Virus record (IMG/VR): IMGVR_UViG_3300030098_000955
Coordinates: 1-31,510 of that record
Length of the DNA: 31,510 nucleotides
Source: a virus
Strand: one strand, 5' to 3'
Part shown: in pieces, positions 27,548 through 31,510 of the stretch
How positions within the stretch are numbered: the stretch's first letter is position 1
How the letters are laid out: each line of letters starts with the position of its first letter
Notes under the pieces: model-generated
What the model was told of the DNA's origin: nothing
The model's input: only the letters and a program-made list of their open reading frames with translations
Databases searched by the model: none
Position numbers and translations under genes: made by a program

Positions 27548-27884
27548 CTTTTATATTTACTTTTAATTTAATTGGTTCTGATGAAGATAAATCTAATTCA
27601 CTCCTTTCTATATATCCTCTTTTCTTTCCTTTTGTTTTTAAATAGAAGATTGTAGCTGAAGTATTACCGTCTTTCATTTGTGTATGTAATTGACTTTCTG
27701 CAAAGTCAAGGGCTATGTTTTCTATTTCTTTAACATTCTTAGCAAATTCTTTGTCTTCTTTTAACCATTTATAATATGTACTTCTTGGAGTGTTAGTTTG
27801 TTTACAGGCAACAGTTACTACTCCTAAACTTTGTTCTAGTGCTTTTAATAGTGTTTCTTTTTTTATGTGTCTACTTTTGTCCAT
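27534..27884 (-). CDS. terS: Terminase small subunit-like HTH protein
   Basis: In this 116-residue protein, residues 10-45 form a helix-turn-helix ([21 protein letters not shown]), followed by helices and the typical [12 protein letters not shown] block, as in terminase small subunits that bind the packaging site. The C-terminus is a short strand. It overlaps folE by 14 bases and terL by 14 bases, so packaging genes are translated together with the DNA-modification genes. Confidence 0.8.
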   Translation of the reverse strand: MDKSRHIKKETLLKALEQSLGVVTVACKQTNTPRSTYYKWLKEDKEFAKNVKEIENIALDFAESQLHTQMKDGNTSATIFYLKTKGKKRGYIERSELDLSSSEPIKLKVNIKGVEH

Positions 27885-28434
27885 TGTTTATTAAATTTAA
27901 AAATTCTTCTCTAGCTTTTGCGTCTTCTTTAAATACTCCTAACATTTTAGAAGTCGTTGTCCAAGTATTATGTTTTTTTACTCCCCTCATATTCATACAT
28001 AAATGTTGTGCTTTTAAAGTAACTGCAACTCCTAAAGGGTTTAATTCTTTTTCTATTCTTTCTGCTATTTGAGTAGTAATACGTTCTTGGTTTTGTAACC
28101 TATTAGCGTATAAATCAACAGTTCTAGCAAGTTTACTTAATCCTACAATCTTACCTTTTGGTATATAAGCTACATTTGCAACTCCAAAGAATGGTGCTAT
28201 ATGATGTTCGCATAAGCTATAGAAAGGAATATTTGTTTGTACTATCATTTCATCAGTTCCTTCTGCGTCAAAACACGTAAATTTAAACTCTTTTGGTTTA
28301 AGAAATTCCTTCATAAATTTAATATACCTTTTAGGTGTTTCTTTTAGTCCTTCTCTATTTGAGTTTTCTCCTAAAAATTCTAGTAACTCTTTTATATTAT
28401 TTTCAATTTCTATACTCCTGTTGTTTGATTCCAT
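27871..28434 (-). CDS. folE: GTP cyclohydrolase I
   Basis: This 187-residue protein, close to the usual length of the type I enzyme, converts GTP to dihydroneopterin triphosphate, the first step towards 7-deazaguanines. Key residues are C75-E-H-H78 and C146 for zinc, the [12 protein letters not shown][12 protein letters not shown] core (81-104) and [11 protein letters not shown] (114-124). The N-terminus has the E-T-P-K-R-Y motif. It overlaps queE by 25 bases. In a host that already has folE, a phage copy signals a high demand for the modified base. Confidence 0.95.
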   Translation of the reverse strand: MESNNRSIEIENNIKELLEFLGENSNREGLKETPKRYIKFMKEFLKPKEFKFTCFDAEGTDEMIVQTNIPFYSLCEHHIAPFFGVANVAYIPKGKIVGLSKLARTVDLYANRLQNQERITTQIAERIEKELNPLGVAVTLKAQHLCMNMRGVKKHNTWTTTSKMLGVFKEDAKAREEFLNLINNGQK

Positions 28435-29123
28435 AGTTCTATTTGTAATCTGCTACTATAATTGTAACAGTGATTAATACATAATTTTGAAACATATTCG
28501 CTATTCTCTCGTAACATATCTTGGTCATCTGCTGCAGGCATTAACCAAATCTTTTCTGTTTTTATATTCATACTATCAATATACATAGATTTTAATTCTT
28601 CCCAATCATCTTTATTTGCTATCACAAATTTGAATATGCTATTTTCTATTTCATTAAATCTTTCTATTGCTTGTGGTTTATATCTTCTTTTGATATTCAT
28701 TCCTGCGCTTGATAACTTTGGACTTACATTAAACAAATCAACATACTTACATAATTCATCACCTGCATATTGAGTACAATTAGTTTCAATTTCAATATAT
28801 GGTAAATATGAAAATCTTTCTTTATATTGTTTTAAAAATTCTACTATATTATGTTGCTGTAATAATGGTTCGCCTCCTGTTATAATTAAATGTGCTCCTT
28901 GTTTTAATCTTTCTGTATAGTTATTTTCTTTAAACATATCTAAAGTTTCTTCTATACTATAATGATTCCCTTTTATCCAAACCTCTATTGTGTCGCAAGT
29001 CCATTTCTCATCACACATAAGATTGCAGGATTGTAGTCTTAGAAATACACTTGGTATTCCCATTGTTTTGCCTTCGCCCTGTAAAGAATAAAAGTGTTCG
29101 CTAATGTTTAATCCTTTCTTCAT
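28410..29123 (-). CDS. queE: 7-carboxy-7-deazaguanine synthase (radical SAM)
   Basis: This 237-residue protein carries the QueE pattern: F-Y-S-L-Q-G-E-G (11-18), the cluster ligands C33-N-L-M-C37 and C43 (C-x3-C-x5-C, a wider spacing than the usual C-x3-C-x2-C, but as found in several phage and Bacteroidetes QueE forms), I-T-G-G-E-P-L-L (81-88), and later E-I-E-T-N-C and N-V-S-P-K-L. It turns 6-carboxytetrahydropterin into CDG. It overlaps queD by 23 bases and folE by 25 bases. Confidence 0.93.
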   Translation of the reverse strand: MKKGLNISEHFYSLQGEGKTMGIPSVFLRLQSCNLMCDEKWTCDTIEVWIKGNHYSIEETLDMFKENNYTERLKQGAHLIITGGEPLLQQHNIVEFLKQYKERFSYLPYIEIETNCTQYAGDELCKYVDLFNVSPKLSSAGMNIKRRYKPQAIERFNEIENSIFKFVIANKDDWEELKSMYIDSMNIKTEKIWLMPAADDQDMLRENSEYVSKLCINHCYNYSSRLQIELWNQTTGV

Positions 29124-29511
29124 TGTATATAATTTTTGATGTTTTTGTTTCTCCTAATTGTATTTCAATAATAGGTAGCTTTGTTTTTATTTGATTGTAT
29201 ATCCAAATAGCCATATTCTCTGCTGAAGTTTCAAATGGTAATTCTATATAAGGTTCGTTTGCTAATTCTAATAACTCGCATAAAGGGTCATCACGAAATA
29301 GTAAAAAGTAATGGTCGTATTGTTTTATAATAGGTTCTACGATTTTATCTATATCTGAAAATAACATTGTTACTCCATTATTCATTTCGTTGAATTTAAA
29401 AATACATTTTATATTATATGTATGTCCGTGTATTCTTCCACATTTTTCTCCTGCTTCTTTATTTCTATGTGCTGCGTAAAAGTGATATTTTTTTTCTATT
29501 TTAATTTCCAT
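29101..29511 (-). CDS. queD: 6-carboxy-tetrahydropterin synthase
   Basis: This 136-residue protein has zinc ligands H15 (A-A-H-R) and H28-x-H30 (R-I-H-G-H-T-Y), with the catalytic Cys24 just before, then Y-D-H67-Y-F-L-L, P-F-E-T-S-A-E-N-M-A (92-101) and G-E121-T-K-T-S. It makes 6-carboxytetrahydropterin from dihydroneopterin triphosphate, the step between FolE and QueE. Complete length and all active-site residues are present. It overlaps the gat-queC gene by 11 bases. Confidence 0.95.
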   Translation of the reverse strand: MEIKIEKKYHFYAAHRNKEAGEKCGRIHGHTYNIKCIFKFNEMNNGVTMLFSDIDKIVEPIIKQYDHYFLLFRDDPLCELLELANEPYIELPFETSAENMAIWIYNQIKTKLPIIEIQLGETKTSKIIYNEERIKH

Positions 29512-30688
29512 ATATTGTTTTATCTTTAACCTTAGCTCTGCTGAATGCTTTTTTCCTCATATAACAAGGACCACATTTTCCACAATGGTTCTCTAAATTA
29601 TTATAACAACTCCAAGACAAGTGAATTGGTGAATCGTGTTCTACTCCAAATGTTACAATCTCTTTCTTCATTAATCCTCCTAATGGTGTTATTAGTTCAA
29701 CCTTATAGCCATTATTAACTGCTCCATATAAAAGACTATTAAAGTCAATCATAAACTGTTCCTCGTTATCAGGATACGCTCCGCTTTCTTCTAGGTTGCT
29801 ACCTAAATAAATATATCCAAATTGATTAGCTTCAGCATAAGCCGTGGCGACAGATAACATAACTAGGTTTCTTGCATAAACCCAATCTAAAGCGTACTCT
29901 ACACCATTTTTTCCTGTTTCTATTACTCCTTCTTGAAACAGGGTGCTTGTTCCTTTAAATTTAGTATAATCAAGATTTAAAACTTCATATTCTATATTAA
30001 AATATTCTGCGATTGATTGAATAGAATTTATCTCTTTTTCTGTTGCTTTACACCCATAATCAAAATGAACCAATTTCATTTCTTTATGTTTTTTAAAAGC
30101 GTAACCTGTAACTGCCGTACTGTCAAGACCACCACTACATACTATTAACGCTCTGTCAGGTTGGTTTCTATCTATTTCTACTGATTCTTCTGTCTTTAAA
30201 TTCATTACCGAGTATGGTTTTACTCTGATAGCATTTTTACCCAAATGTTCTTTTAAAGAACTAAAATATATTTCCCCCTTTCTTTTAAGATAAAAGATAG
30301 GTTTATAGTTACAAGCTAAAATGATTTCATTATCTTTAAGTATTGCAATAGAAAAACTTCCTTGAATTTTTTTTAAAGTTTCTTTAATTGTATAAATATT
30401 TTCAACATCTAAAACATTTGCAAAAGCTTTGCTGTCTAATTCGTTTTCTAAAACATCACACTCTTTATCATTAGAAACTGTTCCGTTATGAACTATCTTA
30501 TAATCTATACCAAAAGGTTGGTTTTGAAGTGGGTTTAATTTTTCATTGGTAGGTGTAGCTCTATGATTACATATCCAAAGTCCATTCTGTTCTACTAGAG
30601 AAGTAAAATCTCTACCTCTATCTTTAGCTTTATGATATATCTTAAGCCCAAACTCATCAAGTTTTGTTCCTCCTAGTATTGAACACAT
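29501..30688 (-). CDS. gat-queC: Gat-QueC fusion: glutamine amidotransferase class II + preQ0 synthase-like
   Basis: This 395-residue protein has two domains. Residues 1-170 form a class II (Ntn) glutamine amidotransferase: Cys2 as nucleophile after Met removal, N-H-R-A-T-P (41-46), V-H-N-G-T (66-70) and G-S-F-S-I-A. Residues 178-395 form QueC: P-loop S-G-G-L-D-S-T (185-191), H-F-D-Y-G (208-212), L-D-W-V-Y-A-R-N, and the zinc site C361, C369, C372, C375. Gat-QueC is the crenarchaeal and phage (9g-type) enzyme linked to archaeosine-type G+ bases, where the amidotransferase delivers ammonia to the nitrile. This points to a dG+-type base, not dPreQ0. It ends one base into dpdA's stop region. Confidence 0.93.
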   Translation of the reverse strand: MCSILGGTKLDEFGLKIYHKAKDRGRDFTSLVEQNGLWICNHRATPTNEKLNPLQNQPFGIDYKIVHNGTVSNDKECDVLENELDSKAFANVLDVENIYTIKETLKKIQGSFSIAILKDNEIILACNYKPIFYLKRKGEIYFSSLKEHLGKNAIRVKPYSVMNLKTEESVEIDRNQPDRALIVCSGGLDSTAVTGYAFKKHKEMKLVHFDYGCKATEKEINSIQSIAEYFNIEYEVLNLDYTKFKGTSTLFQEGVIETGKNGVEYALDWVYARNLVMLSVATAYAEANQFGYIYLGSNLEESGAYPDNEEQFMIDFNSLLYGAVNNGYKVELITPLGGLMKKEIVTFGVEHDSPIHLSWSCYNNLENHCGKCGPCYMRKKAFSRAKVKDKTIYGN

Positions 30689-31431
30689 TAGGCGTTTATT
30701 TTATCTTCCATATATTCACTAAATTTTTTCCATTGGTTAAAATTATGCAACGCTAATTCTAAGTGATTTTTTATTCTTTTATTCTCTAAGTTTAAATGAT
30801 TTTGAGCTTTACAACTATTCCCATTGAAATGAAATAAAGTTTTATATCTATTCCCTGCCGTCCAAGAAGAAGAATCTACCGAGTAGAATGGTACCTTCTG
30901 TAAACTGTTCATTCCTGTTATTCCTAAACCGTGAACCTTACAATTATACTCCTTCGCACTCATTACAAATTTATAAAACGCTTTCCAATCTCCCCAAGAC
31001 ACATCTTTACCTGCTATTCCTAAAGCAATATAATCATAATCTTTGCACATAGCAATCCAATCGTCTTTCCCTCTATTCGTGTGAAAGACAGGTATTGATT
31101 GTTTCTGTGTTTTACTTTCTATTTTTTTTCTTAGCTGTTTTACTTTTTCATACCCAAAAACTTTATCTACATCCATCTCAAAAAATAAATCTATTTCATT
31201 GTTTTTAATGTATTCAATATATCTATCCGTGAAGTCATCAATATCAATTTTAACTTTTTTCTTACTCATAATAAAAGTAAACGCTCCTGAATCTAACATA
31301 TATCTTTTATATTTTTTAATATCTTTAACTGTCTTCTTGGTTACATAATAAAAGGATTCTAACCTATTAAAATCATAATTAAAATTTGAAAAAATATCTC
31401 TTATTTCTGAACCTGCTAAATATATTTTCAT
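30688..31431 (-). CDS. dpdA: 7-deazaguanine DNA transglycosylase, phage DpdA type
   Basis: This 247-residue protein is a short TGT-like enzyme. Blocks recognisable from phage DpdA are M-L-D-S-G-A-F-T-F (45-53), F-F-E-M-D-V-D (83-89), I-P-V-F-H (113-117), Y-I-A-L-G-I-A-G (134-141), K-V-H-G-L-G-I-T-G (165-173) and Y-S-V-D-S-S-S-W (183-190); the last Asp is a candidate nucleophile by analogy to TGT. It would swap guanine in DNA for the 7-deazaguanine made by the genes downstream. It is about half as long as bacterial Dpd-cluster DpdA. It begins the cassette, one base behind the ParB-like gene across the circular junction. Confidence 0.9.
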   Translation of the reverse strand: MKIYLAGSEIRDIFSNFNYDFNRLESFYYVTKKTVKDIKKYKRYMLDSGAFTFIMSKKKVKIDIDDFTDRYIEYIKNNEIDLFFEMDVDKVFGYEKVKQLRKKIESKTQKQSIPVFHTNRGKDDWIAMCKDYDYIALGIAGKDVSWGDWKAFYKFVMSAKEYNCKVHGLGITGMNSLQKVPFYSVDSSSWTAGNRYKTLFHFNGNSCKAQNHLNLENKRIKNHLELALHNFNQWKKFSEYMEDKINA

Positions 31432-31510
31432 TCTATATATCTAAAGAGGTTATGAAGATAGTTTCTGCATCTCTTCCGTCTAGTTTTATTTTATCTTGAA
31501 TCTTTTTATA
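31413..31510. repeat. Direct terminal repeat, right copy
   Basis: This is identical to bases 2-99. It carries the first 19 bases of dpdA and the last part of the ParB-like gene, so the right end runs into the left end of the window. Confidence 0.97.

Noticed and set aside
1-31510. CRISPR array, insertion sequence or integrase/attachment site
   Set aside because: No regularly spaced repeats, transposase, integrase or repressor signature was found on reading through the window.

Overview
The window is a nearly complete, circularly closing genome of a tailed, siphovirus-like phage of about 31.4 kb. The last 98 bases repeat bases 2-99 exactly, so the contig closes into a circle of 31,411 bp. All convincing genes lie on the minus strand. 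The composition is A+T-rich. Ribosome binding sites are mostly weak or A-rich. Several structural families (DUF6712-type adaptor, XkdF-type protease, the tail proteins, the tape-measure C-terminus) are those seen in phages of Bacteroidetes/Flavobacteriia. I infer a flavobacterial, probably aquatic host. No integrase, repressor or excisionase is visible, so a virulent lifestyle is likely.

Layout in the direction of transcription (right to left, starting at the main non-coding region, 7467-7937). (1) An early promoter candidate is followed at once by a compact structured RNA candidate (7541-7762) with a 15-bp closing stem, a pseudoknot and a terminal U-run. A perfect-core type I hammerhead ribozyme (7205-7254) lies between two 65-codon genes. 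(2) The early region (7466 to 568) holds many small unknown genes, an OB-like protein, a DnaA-domain-IV-like protein, a winged-helix replication protein, a NinG/Rap-type protein, a sigma-like protein, zinc-ribbon proteins and a NinB-like protein. (3) A ParB-like protein (22-549) runs across the circular junction into a 2'-deoxyarchaeosine-type DNA modification cassette: dpdA, a gat-queC fusion, queD, queE and folE (27871-31431). (4) Overlapping small and large terminase genes follow. (5) The structural genes are a tail chaperone pair with a -1 frameshift on a T9 run, tail terminator/completion proteins, large tail tip/fibre proteins, tape measure, XkdF-type protease, scaffold, major capsid, tail tube, three small surface-type proteins, portal and head-tail adaptor. 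(6) The end of the map holds small membrane proteins, an M15 peptidase endolysin, a holin candidate, a metallophosphoesterase and a 24-residue membrane peptide.

How the parts fit. FolE, QueD and QueE would make the 7-deazaguanine precursor, Gat-QueC would carry it to the amidine form, and DpdA would exchange it into DNA to resist restriction. These genes overlap one another and the terminase genes, so modification and packaging are probably co-expressed. A repeated bipartite element (CAAA, 14 bases, then a 12-base block ending in TATTATATA) precedes the modification, head and tail modules but no early gene. It is a good candidate for a middle/late promoter, possibly read by the phage's own sigma-like protein. 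The most novel material is RNA-level: the structured RNA and the hammerhead in the early leader.
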